From NCBI RefSeq assembly GCF_029428875.1, contig NZ_JAJSOO010000001.1, positions 6,668,501 through 6,732,500 of the forward strand: a stretch of DNA of 64,000 nt, written 5' to 3'. This DNA is from Streptomyces sp. JH34. Its GTDB lineage: Bacteria; Actinomycetota; Actinomycetes; Streptomycetales; Streptomycetaceae. Position 1 is the stretch's first letter; every line of letters starts with the position of its first letter. Below, in pieces: positions 1 through 8,386 of this stretch. Position numbers and translations under genes: made by a program. The notes below the pieces were generated by a model, which had not been told where the DNA came from, did not search any database, and saw only the letters and a list, made by a program, of their open reading frames with translations.

Positions 1-679
1 GCTGACCGAGACCGGCGACAACGTCGACAACCACGAACGGCAGTACTACACGGGGGGCAACGACAACGCCGCCCTCGACGGCCAGGGCAACCTCGTCATC
101 ACCGCCCGCAAGGAGAACCCTGGCAACTACCAGTGCTGGTACGGGACATGCGAGTACACCTCGTCCCGCCTCAACACCTCGGGCAAGTTCACCGCGACGT
201 ACGGGCACGTCGAGAGCAGGATGAAGATCCCGCGCGGGCAGGGCATATGGCCCGCCTTCTGGATGCTCGGGGCCGACATCGGCAGCGTCGGCTGGCCCAA
301 CAGCGGTGAGATCGACATCATGGAGAACGTCGGATTCGAACCGGGCACCGTCCACGGCACCCTGCACGGGCCCGGCTACTCCGGCTCGGGGGGCATCGGG
401 GCCGGCTACACCCTCCCGGGCGGTGCTGCCTTCGCCGACGACTTCCACACCTTCGCCGTGGACTGGGCCCCCGACTCGATCACCTGGTCCGTCGACGGAA
501 CCGTCTACCAGCGGAGGACACCCGCGGACCTCAACGGCAACGCCTGGGTGTTCGACAAGCCGTTCTTCCTGATCCTCAACCTCGCCGTCGGAGGCTACTG
601 GCCGGGCGACCCGGACGGCAGCACGGCCTTCCCGCAAGAACTCGTCGTGGACTACGTCCGCGTGACCACGAGCGACTGA
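1..679 (+). CDS. GH16 family beta-glucanase, 3' part (5' end outside window)
   Basis: This is the C-terminal 225 residues of a glycoside hydrolase family 16 enzyme, read in frame from base 2. The catalytic signature GEIDIMENVG lies at bases 305-334. E103 (nucleophile), D105 and E108 (acid/base) of the visible part fit the family pattern ExDxxE. The preceding segment with WPAFWML and the following VHGTLHGPGY are typical of bacterial laminarinase-type members, so the likely reaction is endo-hydrolysis of beta-1,3(-1,4)-glucans outside the cell. The signal peptide and start are not in the window. The protein ends shortly after the GH16 fold (DYVRV strand), so there is no C-terminal carbohydrate-binding module. 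A strong hairpin follows the stop. Confidence 0.9.
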   Translation, partial: LTETGDNVDNHERQYYTGGNDNAALDGQGNLVITARKENPGNYQCWYGTCEYTSSRLNTSGKFTATYGHVESRMKIPRGQGIWPAFWMLGADIGSVGWPNSGEIDIMENVGFEPGTVHGTLHGPGYSGSGGIGAGYTLPGGAAFADDFHTFAVDWAPDSITWSVDGTVYQRRTPADLNGNAWVFDKPFFLILNLAVGGYWPGDPDGSTAFPQELVVDYVRVTTSD

Positions 680-698
680 GTACGGGCGACCCGCTACG

Positions 699-732
699 GG
701 CCGGGCCGGCGGCCACCACCGCCGGCCCGGCC
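699..732 (+). terminator. Hairpin terminator after the GH16 gene
   Basis: A perfect 14-bp G+C stem (699-712 pairing with 719-732) with a 6-nt loop lies 20 bp after the stop codon. There is no T-tract, as is common in Streptomyces. It ends just before the likely -10 of the next gene. Confidence 0.6.
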
Positions 733-753
733 GGCCGACGTAGCATGATGCGC

Positions 754-1737
754 ATGGAGCAGCGCACACTCGGCAGGACCGGCCGTGACGTATCGGTCGT
801 AGGACAGGGCACCTGGCAGCTGGGTGGCGACTGGGGTGAGGTGCGGGAGGCCGACGCCTTCGGTGTCCTCGACGCCGCCGTCGAGTCGGGGGTCACCTTC
901 TTCGACACCGCCGACGTGTACGGCGACGGCCGCAGCGAGCAGCTCATCGGCCGCTATCTGAAGGACAGGCCCGACGCGGACGTCTTCGTGGCGACGAAGA
1001 TGGGCCGCCGCGCCGACCAAGTGCCCGAGAACTACGTCCTGGACAACTTCCGCACCTGGAACGACCGCTCGCGCGCCAACCTCGGCGTCGACACCCTCGA
1101 CCTCGTGCAGCTGCACTGCCCGCCCACGGCCGTCTACTCGTCGGACGCCGTGTACGACGCCCTCGACACGCTCGTCGCCGAACAGCGCGTCGCCGCCTAC
1201 GCCGTGAGCGTCGAGACGTGCGCCGAGGCACTCACGGCCATCGCCAGGCCCGGCGTGGCGAGTGTCCAGATCATCCTGAACCCGTTCCGCCTGAAGCCCC
1301 TCGAAGAGGTCCTCCCGGCCGCCGTCGAGGCGGGGGTCGGCATCATCGCGCGCGTTCCGCTCGCCTCTGGCCTGCTCTCCGGCAGGTACACCGCGGACAC
1401 GGTCTTCGCTCCGGAGGACCACCGCGCGTACAACCGCCACGGCGAGGCCTTCGACCAGGGCGAGACGTTCTCCGGCATCGACTACGCGACCGGCGTGGCA
1501 GCCGCCGCGGAGTTCGCCCGGCTCGCCCCCGAAGGCGCCACCCCGGCCGGGACCGCGCTGCGCTGGATCATCCAGCAGCCCGGTGTCACCAGCGTCATCC
1601 CCGGCGCGCGTTCCGTCGAGCAGGCCCGCGCCAACGCGTCCGCCGCCGCGCTCCCGCCGCTTCCTCGGCGCACCCTGGACGCGGTGAGCGACCTGTACGA
1701 CCGCCGGATCCGCGCCGAGGTCCACCCCCGCTGGTGA
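754..1737 (+). CDS. Aldo/keto reductase
   Basis: A 327-residue NADPH-dependent aldo/keto reductase with a (beta/alpha)8 barrel. The catalytic tetrad is visible: D51, Y56 (DTADVYGDG), K82 (ATKMG) and H121 (VQLHC). The C-terminal half keeps the cofactor-binding IPGARSVEQ segment. The family reduces aldehydes and ketones; the substrate cannot be told from sequence. I chose ATG 754 because a TAGCAT -10-like hexamer at 741-746 places transcription initiation at or next to it, suggesting a leaderless mRNA. ATGs at 745 and 748 are alternatives. The gene converges with the downstream kinase gene, with only 8 bp between their stop codons. Confidence 0.9.
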   Translation: MEQRTLGRTGRDVSVVGQGTWQLGGDWGEVREADAFGVLDAAVESGVTFFDTADVYGDGRSEQLIGRYLKDRPDADVFVATKMGRRADQVPENYVLDNFRTWNDRSRANLGVDTLDLVQLHCPPTAVYSSDAVYDALDTLVAEQRVAAYAVSVETCAEALTAIARPGVASVQIILNPFRLKPLEEVLPAAVEAGVGIIARVPLASGLLSGRYTADTVFAPEDHRAYNRHGEAFDQGETFSGIDYATGVAAAAEFARLAPEGATPAGTALRWIIQQPGVTSVIPGARSVEQARANASAAALPPLPRRTLDAVSDLYDRRIRAEVHPRW

Positions 1738-1745
1738 GCCGCGGC

Positions 1746-3065
1746 TCAGTCGTCCTCGTCGTCGCCGTCCCCGGCGGGAGCCACCGCCGGGTCGGTCGCC
1801 GCGGGCGACTCGAGCCCGGCCGTCGGCGTGGAGCCCGGATCCGGGGTGTCCGCGGCACCGGTGTCCGGCGCGAAGAGGATCGTGCCCAGATAGACCGCCG
1901 CCAGGAAGGCGACCGTTCCGGCCACGGCGCTCGCCACGCGCGGGCGGCGCCGGATGGCCTCACCCGTGCTGATCCGGCGCGTGGTACCCGTCCGGGGCGC
2001 GGATCTGGACGTACGGGGCGCGGGCGCCGCCCGTCTGCGACCCGTGGCCTGCGGCAGCCGGTACGTCGACGGGCCCCCGCCGGCCGGAGCCCCGGGAGCC
2101 GGGGCCGGCGACGGGCCGGCCGGCGCGGCGGACCGCGGCGCGGCGGACCGAGGGGCGGCGGGCGCGTGCTGTGGAAGCGGCTCGGGCCGCCCGCGCCAGG
2201 CGTCCGTACGGAACCAGTCGGAGACCTGCTGCGCGCTCGGCCGGTCCTCCGGCTTCTTCGCGAGGAGGCCCATCAGATACGAGTCGAAGGCGGGGGAGAT
2301 GTCCACCCCGCGCTGTCTCACGGGCACCGGGGGCGTGTCCACGTGCTGGTACAGCGTCGCGGTGGCCGTGTCCGAGCGGAACGGCGGCTGCCCGGCCAGC
2401 AGTTGGTAGATGACACAGCCGAGGGAGTACATGTCCGACGCGGAGTCGGCCGTACGGCCGAGCGCCCGCTCGGGAGCCAGGTACAGGCTCGTCCCCACGA
2501 TGTGGCCGGCCGTGGTCAGCGCCGTCGAGGGGTCGTCCACGAACTGGGCGATCCCGAAGTCCCCGATCTTCACGGACCCGTCGGCGTCCAGCATCAGGTT
2601 GCCGGGCTTGATGTCACGGTGGACGATGCCCTGCCGGTGCGCGGCGGCCAGACCGGCGGCGGCCTGGCCCGCGATGTGCGCGACCTGCTCGGGGTGGACC
2701 GACTCCTGGGCCTCCAGCAGGTCCCCGAGGCTCTTGCCCTCGACCAGCTCCATCACCAGGTAGAAGCGGTCCTCCCAGGAACCGAAGTCGAACACGGCCA
2801 CCAGGTGGGGGTGGCTCAGACGCGCGGCCGTCTGCGCCTCCAGGCGGAAGCGCGCGGTCGACGAGGCATCGGCCTGATCGCCCAGCAGCAGCTTCACCGC
2901 CACGGCCCGCCCCAGGACTTCGTCCGTGGCGCGCCACACCTCACCCATACCGCCACGGCCGATGGGGGATATCAGCCGGTACCGCCCAGCAACCAGCACC
3001 TGTGCACACCAATCTCGAATTGTGGCCCTCTCCGACTGCCGCGGCGGCGACCTCGTCGGGCTCAT
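1746..3065 (-). CDS. Transmembrane serine/threonine protein kinase
   Basis: A 439-residue eukaryotic-type (Hanks) kinase. The P-loop GRGGMGEV is at residues 37-44, the catalytic lysine is K58 (AVKLL), the catalytic loop HRDIKPGN is at 149-156, DFG is at 169-171, and APER follows the activation segment. A proline/alanine-rich linker follows the kinase domain, then one membrane helix at about 378-399 and a short acidic tail. No PASTA repeats or other sensor domain is present outside the membrane, unlike PknB. The start is uncertain: the ATG used lacks a clear ribosome site, and a GTG at 2999 (VLVAGRYRL) would begin almost at the kinase fold. Confidence 0.88.
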   Translation of the reverse strand: MSPTRSPPRQSERATIRDWCAQVLVAGRYRLISPIGRGGMGEVWRATDEVLGRAVAVKLLLGDQADASSTARFRLEAQTAARLSHPHLVAVFDFGSWEDRFYLVMELVEGKSLGDLLEAQESVHPEQVAHIAGQAAAGLAAAHRQGIVHRDIKPGNLMLDADGSVKIGDFGIAQFVDDPSTALTTAGHIVGTSLYLAPERALGRTADSASDMYSLGCVIYQLLAGQPPFRSDTATATLYQHVDTPPVPVRQRGVDISPAFDSYLMGLLAKKPEDRPSAQQVSDWFRTDAWRGRPEPLPQHAPAAPRSAAPRSAAPAGPSPAPAPGAPAGGGPSTYRLPQATGRRRAAPAPRTSRSAPRTGTTRRISTGEAIRRRPRVASAVAGTVAFLAAVYLGTILFAPDTGAADTPDPGSTPTAGLESPAATDPAVAPAGDGDDEDD

Positions 3066-3190
3066 CGCCTCGGGTGGGTAGCGTCAGGGTGCGCGGCATG
3101 ATCAGGATATCCGTCCCCCGGAGCGCCGCTCGCCCGGCCGGAGCCAGGAGCGCCTGATCCGGCCAATCGGCCCGTCGGACCGGCCTGTTC

Positions 3191-3880
3191 TCACCCGGCG
3201 GCGAGCCAGTCGAGCACCGCGGCGGCGGTGAATTCCGCCTGCCCGCCCGGGAACAGCAGCTCAGCCTTCCCGAACACCGCCGCGTCCGCCGTCGCTTCGG
3301 GCTCCGGAATCGCGACACAGCGCATTCCCGCCGCGTGGGCAGCCAGGACTCCCGGGACGGCGTCCTCCAGGACGACACACCCATCCGGAGCCACGCCGAG
3401 CCGACGGGCCGCCTCCAGGAACACGTCGGGTTCCGGCTTGCCGTGCGCCACCTCCTCGGCGGACACGTACAGGGGCAGGTACGCGTCCAGTCCCGTGACC
3501 GCGAGTGTGGCCGCGATCGCGGCCCTGGACGACCCCGACGCCACCGCCATCGGCACCCCGTCCCCGTGCAGCCGCTCGACGAGGGCGCGCATCTGCGGGA
3601 AGGCCGCGGTGGAGGCCCCGGCGAGCTCCAGGTAGAGGGCGTTCTTACCGGCCAGCAGCTCGTCGACCGGTGCCTCGATGCGGTGTTCCTCGCGCAGGAC
3701 GGTGAGGGTCTCCCGGGTACCGATCCCGATGAACCGGGTGTGGTCCTCCCAGCTGAAGTCCCGCACGCCGTACCGGGCCAGGAGCCGGCGTCCCGCCTCG
3801 TAGTAGTTCGGCTCGCTGTCGACGAGGGTGCCGTCGAGGTCGAAGAGGACCGGCGGTACCGGGATACGCGGGGTGTTCAT
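3191..3880 (-). CDS. HAD-superfamily phosphatase
   Basis: A 229-residue haloacid-dehalogenase-like hydrolase of the beta-phosphoglucomutase/phosphatase type. Motif I is LFDLDGTLVDSE near the N terminus (the first Asp is the nucleophile). The cap domain follows, then SGSSRAAI (motif II), the lysine of HGKPEPDVF (motif III) and LEDAVPGV (motif IV). It probably dephosphorylates a small metabolite; the substrate is not deducible. ATG 3880 (MNTP) is preferred over ATG 3892 from the position of motif I. The gene follows the Lrp gene on the same strand with a 24-bp gap, so the two may be co-transcribed. Confidence 0.85.
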   Translation of the reverse strand: MNTPRIPVPPVLFDLDGTLVDSEPNYYEAGRRLLARYGVRDFSWEDHTRFIGIGTRETLTVLREEHRIEAPVDELLAGKNALYLELAGASTAAFPQMRALVERLHGDGVPMAVASGSSRAAIAATLAVTGLDAYLPLYVSAEEVAHGKPEPDVFLEAARRLGVAPDGCVVLEDAVPGVLAAHAAGMRCVAIPEPEATADAAVFGKAELLFPGGQAEFTAAAVLDWLAAG

Positions 3881-3904
3881 GGCACCCAGCATGCCCGACG
3901 GCGG

Positions 3905-4384
3905 TCAGGGAGGGCCCGCCGCTCGCCCCACCGCCTCGACCAGCGGCAGGACCCGGTGGGCGACACGCTCGCGCAGCGCCACATCGGTCCGGGTCCTGAC
4001 CACCCCCGGGAGCTGGATGAGCCGCTGGATCACGTCCTCCAGGTGCCCGTTGTCACGGGCCACCACACGCGTCAGGAGATCGCCGCCCCCAGTGGTCGAG
4101 AACGCCTCGATGATCTCCGGGACCGCCGCGAGCGCGTCACCCACCTCGTCCAGGTGCCCCTGGGTGACCTCCAGGTGCACGAAGGCGAGCACCGGATGAC
4201 CGAGGGCGGCGGGGGAGAGGGCGGGCCCCGTTCCCGTGATCACCCCGTCCCGCTCCAGACGGTCCAGCCGGGCCTGAAGGGTGCCACGTGCCACGCCGAG
4301 GAGACGTGCGTACTCGCGCACGCTGGTACGCGGCTGCTCGATGAGCAGCCGGAGGATACGGGTGTCGAGGGCGTCCACCGCCAT
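3905..4384 (-). CDS. Lrp/AsnC family transcriptional regulator
   Basis: A 159-residue regulator. The N-terminal winged helix-turn-helix (about residues 4-50, DTRILRLLIEQPRTSVREYA then RLDRLERDGVITG) is followed by the RAM ligand-sensing domain with the typical EIIEAFSTTGGGDLL core. These proteins usually form octamers that respond to amino acids. The adjacent HAD gene downstream on the same strand is a possible partner or target. No operator could be assigned. Confidence 0.9.
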   Translation of the reverse strand: MAVDALDTRILRLLIEQPRTSVREYARLLGVARGTLQARLDRLERDGVITGTGPALSPAALGHPVLAFVHLEVTQGHLDEVGDALAAVPEIIEAFSTTGGGDLLTRVVARDNGHLEDVIQRLIQLPGVVRTRTDVALRERVAHRVLPLVEAVGRAAGPP

Positions 4385-4449
4385 GTCCGGCTGTGCTCCT
4401 CCCGGCTCGGTGATCGGTCGCCCGACTGTAGCCGGGGCGGGACGGCGGT

Positions 4450-4494
4450 GTACGGCACCCGGGGCGGAGTGCGCGCCCGCCCCGGATGCCGTAC
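4450..4494 (-). terminator. Long hairpin terminator after the SMP-30-like gene
   Basis: A stem of 8 bp, one mismatch and 9 bp (4450-4467 with 4477-4494) around a 9-nt loop. It lies 25 bp beyond the end of the propeller hydrolase gene read on the minus strand and would terminate the monooxygenase-hydrolase transcript. Confidence 0.6.
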
Positions 4495-4518
4495 GCGGAC
4501 CGCCCGCCCAGGATGCCG

Positions 4519-6207
4519 TCAGCGGGGCCCGGACGGGGTCAGGCGCAGCAGGGTGCCCTCGCCGTCTGCCGAGAGGACGAGTGAACCGTCCGGTGCGGCG
4601 GCGATGCCGGCGAAGCGGCGGGCGAGCCCCGGCAGACCGTTGGCGAACAACTCCGCCTCGGTGCCGGCCCCTTCGCGGGCGTCGACAGGCGGGCCGCCGA
4701 CCGGCAGGTCCTCCGCCTCGGTCCAGCTCTCCGCGGTGGTGAGGGAGACCGCGCGCACCCTGCGACGGCCCGTCTCCACCGTGTACAGCTCGTCACCGAG
4801 CACGGTCAGCCCCTGCGGCGCACCGAGCCCGTCGGCCACCACGGTCGCCGGCGCGTCCTGCTCCAGCCTGAGCAGGGCACCCGCCCGCTCGTCGCTGACG
4901 TAACACCGGCCCGCCGCGTCGAAGGCCACGTCGACCGGACGGCCGAGCCCCTCCGCGAGCACGGTGACCTCGTCGTCCTCGGCGACGGAGAGCACCCGGC
5001 CGCCGCCGGTCTCCGCGACGACGAGCGAACCGTCCGGGCCCACCGCGACGCCCATCGGCCGGTCCAGTCCTCCCACGCGTGTCCGCATCGAACCGAGCGC
5101 GGTGTCGTAGGTCCTGACGTCCCCGAACTGCGAGGTGAGGTGCAGGAACGGGCCGTCCGCGGCGATGCCGTGGACGAAGGGCGCCAGGACGTGGCTGCGG
5201 GGTTCCCCGGACTCCGCCCGGGTGCCGTCGCCGGACCTCCCGGTTGCAGGCCCGCCGGGAGGAGGAGGGCTCGCCACCCGGTAGTGGTCCGCCGCGTAGA
5301 CGGTGCCGGCCGCGCCGACCGTGACGCCGTAGGGGCCGTCGAAGCCCCGCGGCACGATCACCCGGGTCCGGCCGTCGGGACGCATCTCGGTGATGCCCCC
5401 GCTGGCGTAGCTGGAGACGAACATCCGGTTCTCCGCGTCGAACGCCGCGTTGTCCAGCCCCTCCACACCACTGGTGAGCACGGTCCTGGACCCGGTGCCG
5501 TGGAGGTCGATGCGGGTCACCCTGCCCTCCGGCCCGAGTGACAGGACGTGCAGCACGCCGCCCCGGTCGAAGCGCACCGCGACCGGCCGGTCCACCTGAT
5601 CGGCGACCAGCTCGGGCACACCGCCGTCCGGAGAGATGCGCCAGACCTGCTCGCTGATCATGTGCGGGTAGTAGAGACATCCGTCCGGCCCGCGCTGCAT
5701 GGCGTTGCCCATGGCGAGCCCCTCGGTGAGCACGACCGGGTCACCGCCGTCCGGGAAGAGTTCCAGCAGGCGGCCGCCGGGCCTCATCTCGTTGACGAAC
5801 AGCCGGTCGCCGATACAGGTGATGCCGTTGGGGTTCTTCACCTCGTCGCTCACCAGCGAGTACTCGCCTCCGGGGCCGCGCCTCCACACGCGGCCCGGGA
5901 CCAGGTCGGCGATGTACATCGAGCCGTCCGCCCCGAAGGCGAGGTCGTCCGGCGACCGGACCGGTCCGCCCGCCGGCACGACGACGTCGAGGTCGCCCCC
6001 GGCGAGATCGACGGCGCTGATCCGGCCCCCCAGGAACTCGGCGACGTAGAGGCGTCCGTCCGGTCCGAACGCGATGCCGTTGGAACCCCACAGGGGGTTG
6101 GCCGGGTTCAGTCGCTCCGGGGCCGGGTAGCGGCCCCCGCGTCCCGGCGTCCCGTCGAACCTGCTCGGGTATGCGGCTGCCTGCTCGTCCGTATGGCGCA
6201 CGGTCAC
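4519..6207 (-). CDS. SMP-30/gluconolactonase-like double beta-propeller protein
   Basis: A 562-residue protein built from repeated blades of the form GPDGRLYVAE, ADGSMYIAD and PDGCLYYP, as in SMP-30/gluconolactonase/NHL propellers. At this length it probably holds two tandem propellers, against about 300 residues for a single-domain member. Family members hydrolyse lactones and esters with a bound divalent metal. The GTG start at 6207 overlaps the TGA of the upstream monooxygenase in a GTGA arrangement, so translation is coupled. That coupling suggests the hydrolase opens an ester or lactone made by the monooxygenase; this is inference. An open frame extends upstream inside the monooxygenase gene but is only a shadow. 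Confidence 0.8.
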   Translation of the reverse strand: MTVRHTDEQAAAYPSRFDGTPGRGGRYPAPERLNPANPLWGSNGIAFGPDGRLYVAEFLGGRISAVDLAGGDLDVVVPAGGPVRSPDDLAFGADGSMYIADLVPGRVWRRGPGGEYSLVSDEVKNPNGITCIGDRLFVNEMRPGGRLLELFPDGGDPVVLTEGLAMGNAMQRGPDGCLYYPHMISEQVWRISPDGGVPELVADQVDRPVAVRFDRGGVLHVLSLGPEGRVTRIDLHGTGSRTVLTSGVEGLDNAAFDAENRMFVSSYASGGITEMRPDGRTRVIVPRGFDGPYGVTVGAAGTVYAADHYRVASPPPPGGPATGRSGDGTRAESGEPRSHVLAPFVHGIAADGPFLHLTSQFGDVRTYDTALGSMRTRVGGLDRPMGVAVGPDGSLVVAETGGGRVLSVAEDDEVTVLAEGLGRPVDVAFDAAGRCYVSDERAGALLRLEQDAPATVVADGLGAPQGLTVLGDELYTVETGRRRVRAVSLTTAESWTEAEDLPVGGPPVDAREGAGTEAELFANGLPGLARRFAGIAAAPDGSLVLSADGEGTLLRLTPSGPR

Positions 6208-8051
6208 TCCGCCCCGACCAGGACGTCGTCCATGCCGTCGCCCTCGCGCCACTTCCTGAGCAGTTCGTGGAAGGCGACCGGCCCGTCGCCGTAGGACTCG
6301 CTGCGGGCCCGGGGCCTGCCCTCGTTGTTGTAGTACCCGGGGGTGCACTCCGCCTGGAACGCGTGCAGACTCGGTGCCTTCCGGCGGATCGTCGACACCC
6401 AGGCGTCCTGCGCCTCGACGGTCGGCTCGACGCGCAGGGCCTTGCGGCGGTACGACTCGGCGACGACCTCGGCGACGTGTGTGGCCTGCTCGTCGAGGAT
6501 GTGGACGTAGTTGACCGCGCTGGCGTTCTGCAGCGGGCCCAGCTGGAAGAAGTTCGGGTAGCCGTGGCTGTAGAAACCGTGCAGTGTCTTCGGGCCCTCG
6601 GCCCAGGACTTCAGCAGGGGGACACCGTCCCGCCCGAACACGGGGAGCTTCCCCGACATCACCCCGGAGACGCCGACCTCGAATCCCGTCGCGAAGATGA
6701 TGCAGTCGACCTCGTACTCGGCCCCGCCGACCACCACGGCGTTCCGGGTGATGCGTTCCACCCCGTGACTGTCCGCGGTGTCGACGAGCGTGACGTTGGG
6801 GCGGTTGAAGGTCTGGAGGTAGTGGTCGCTGAACGTCGGGCGCTTGCACATGTAGCGGTACCAGGGCTTGAGCTTCTCGGCGGTCGCGCTGTCCTCGACG
6901 ACGGCGTCGACGCGTGCGCGGATCTCGTTCATCTTCTGGAAGTCCGCGATCTCGTAGGCCTTCTCGCGTTCCTCGGCCGGTACGTCCGCGTAGGCGTCGG
7001 TCGGGATGAGCTTCTCCTGCAGACGGGCCGTACTGGTCCAGGCGTCGTTCACCAGGTCCTCGTCGACCGCCTTGCCGGTGACCACCTGGAGGAAGTTCTC
7101 CATCCGCCTCCGCTGCCAGCCGGGCCGGAGCGACTTCGCCCAGTCCGGGTCGGTGGGCCGGTTGTCGCGGACGTCCACGGAGGAGGGCGTCCGCTGGAAC
7201 ACGTACACGTGCCGGGCGTCGGCTCCGAGGTGGGGTACGACCTGGATGGCCGTGGCGCCCGTGCCGATCAGCGCCACGCGCTTGTCGGCGAGCCCCGTCA
7301 GGCCGCCGTCCTGGTCGCCGCCGGTGTACCCGTAGTCCCAGCGGCTGGTGTGGAAGGTGTGGCCCTCGAACGTCTCTATCCCGGGAATGCCGGGCAGCTT
7401 CGCCTGGCTGAGCGTCCCGCTGGACACCACCACGTGGCGGGCCCTGATCCGGTCACCCCGGTCCGTGGCCACCGTCCACTCCGACGCGCCGTCGTCCCAG
7501 CGGAGTTCGGTGGCCTCCGTCTGGAAGCAGGCGTCGGCGTACAGGTCGAAGTGCCGCGCGATCGCGCGTGAGTGTTCGCGGATCTCCTCACCCGGCGCGT
7601 ACTTCCACCTCGGGACGTAGCCGACCTCCTCGAGCAGGGGCATGTAGGTGTAGGAGTCGATGTCGCAGTGGATTCCGGGATAGCGGTTCCAGTACCAGGT
7701 GCCGCCGAAGTCCCCGCCCTTCTCGATCACCCTGATCGACTCGACGCCGGCCTGGCGCAGGCGTGCCGCGGCGAGGAGACCGCCGAACCCGCCGCCGACG
7801 ACCACCACGTCCACCGCGTCCAGCAGGGGCTCGCGCGAGAAGTCCGGGTCGGCGTGCGGATCGGCGTCGTAGTAGCCGAACTCACCGGCGGCGCGACGGT
7901 ACTGGGCGCTGCCGTCCGGCCGGATCCGCCGGTCGCGTTCCGCGCGGTACTTCCGGCGCAACTCCTCCGGGTCGAAGTGCAGTTCGCCGGGTCCGGCGCC
8001 GGGTACGGGGCCCGGGCCGGCGGGCGTGGGTGACGCGTGGGGGGTGGACAT
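6204..8051 (-). CDS. Baeyer-Villiger-type flavin monooxygenase
   Basis: A 615-residue class B flavoprotein monooxygenase. The FAD site GGGFGG is at residues 86-91, and the NADPH-site Rossmann motif GTGATA is at 263-268. Between them the type I Baeyer-Villiger fingerprint FxGxxxHxxxW is complete: F228, G230, H234, W238, followed by D. Enzymes of this kind insert oxygen next to ketones to give esters or lactones. The roughly 80-residue N-terminal extension before the FAD fold matches longer actinobacterial members. ATG 8051 has GAGG six bases upstream; an ATG four codons earlier is spaced too closely to its ribosome site. The stop overlaps the next gene by four bases. Confidence 0.9.
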   Translation of the reverse strand: MSTPHASPTPAGPGPVPGAGPGELHFDPEELRRKYRAERDRRIRPDGSAQYRRAAGEFGYYDADPHADPDFSREPLLDAVDVVVVGGGFGGLLAAARLRQAGVESIRVIEKGGDFGGTWYWNRYPGIHCDIDSYTYMPLLEEVGYVPRWKYAPGEEIREHSRAIARHFDLYADACFQTEATELRWDDGASEWTVATDRGDRIRARHVVVSSGTLSQAKLPGIPGIETFEGHTFHTSRWDYGYTGGDQDGGLTGLADKRVALIGTGATAIQVVPHLGADARHVYVFQRTPSSVDVRDNRPTDPDWAKSLRPGWQRRRMENFLQVVTGKAVDEDLVNDAWTSTARLQEKLIPTDAYADVPAEEREKAYEIADFQKMNEIRARVDAVVEDSATAEKLKPWYRYMCKRPTFSDHYLQTFNRPNVTLVDTADSHGVERITRNAVVVGGAEYEVDCIIFATGFEVGVSGVMSGKLPVFGRDGVPLLKSWAEGPKTLHGFYSHGYPNFFQLGPLQNASAVNYVHILDEQATHVAEVVAESYRRKALRVEPTVEAQDAWVSTIRRKAPSLHAFQAECTPGYYNNEGRPRARSESYGDGPVAFHELLRKWREGDGMDDVLVGAE

Positions 8052-8302
8052 GCAGGGCCTCATTCCTCTTGGGGCGGGATCAGGGCTGGTGTCGTCGTCG
8101 GGCCGCCGGCACGCGGGCGGTGCGGCGTCGACCGGGGCATCGCGTCGTGCGGGGCACCGTTCGGCCGGCCGGTGCCGGCCGAGGGTGTGGAGCGGTCCGG
8201 GGGTGCGGCGGCGCACCTGGCCGTCTCGCAGGCCACGAGGGTCTGCGTGACCGACTCACCGCGATCCACCGGGGACTTGCGAGGCACCCTCGAACCTAGA
8301 CG
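8052..8302. other. Leader region of the monooxygenase operon
   Basis: No gene is supported in the 335-bp gap between the monooxygenase and SDR genes. It contains a 9-bp inverted repeat with a 4-nt loop (8161-8169 and 8174-8182) and then the A+T-rich operator-like segment listed next. Confidence 0.4.
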
Positions 8303-8331
8303 TGCATAGTACACATCATGTGGTTAATGCA
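8303..8331. promoter_or_regulatory. Nested palindrome, candidate operator of the monooxygenase operon
   Basis: The 11-bp perfect palindrome CACATCATGTG (8312-8322) is flanked at equal distance on both sides by TGCAT (8303-8307) and ATGCA (8327-8331), so the whole 29-bp segment is symmetric about base 8317. This is the most A+T-rich stretch nearby and contains TACTAT on the minus strand (8306-8311), a plausible -10. It lies about 250 bp upstream of the monooxygenase start. A TetR gene lies 1 kb away, but no second copy of the motif was seen near it. Confidence 0.5.
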
Positions 8332-8386
8332 TATTGCAGCCGCGGAGGTCATGGCTGGATGTGACCGGAAGCGCGGACGGGGGTGG

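Noticed and set aside
1218..3101. Long plus-strand frame across the aldo/keto reductase and kinase genes
   Set aside because: It overlaps two strong genes in other frames and is Arg/Pro-rich without any domain.
6208..6849. N-terminal extension of the SMP-30-like gene
   Set aside because: It lies inside the monooxygenase gene in another frame. The propeller fold and the GTGA-coupled start at 6207 explain the gene without it.
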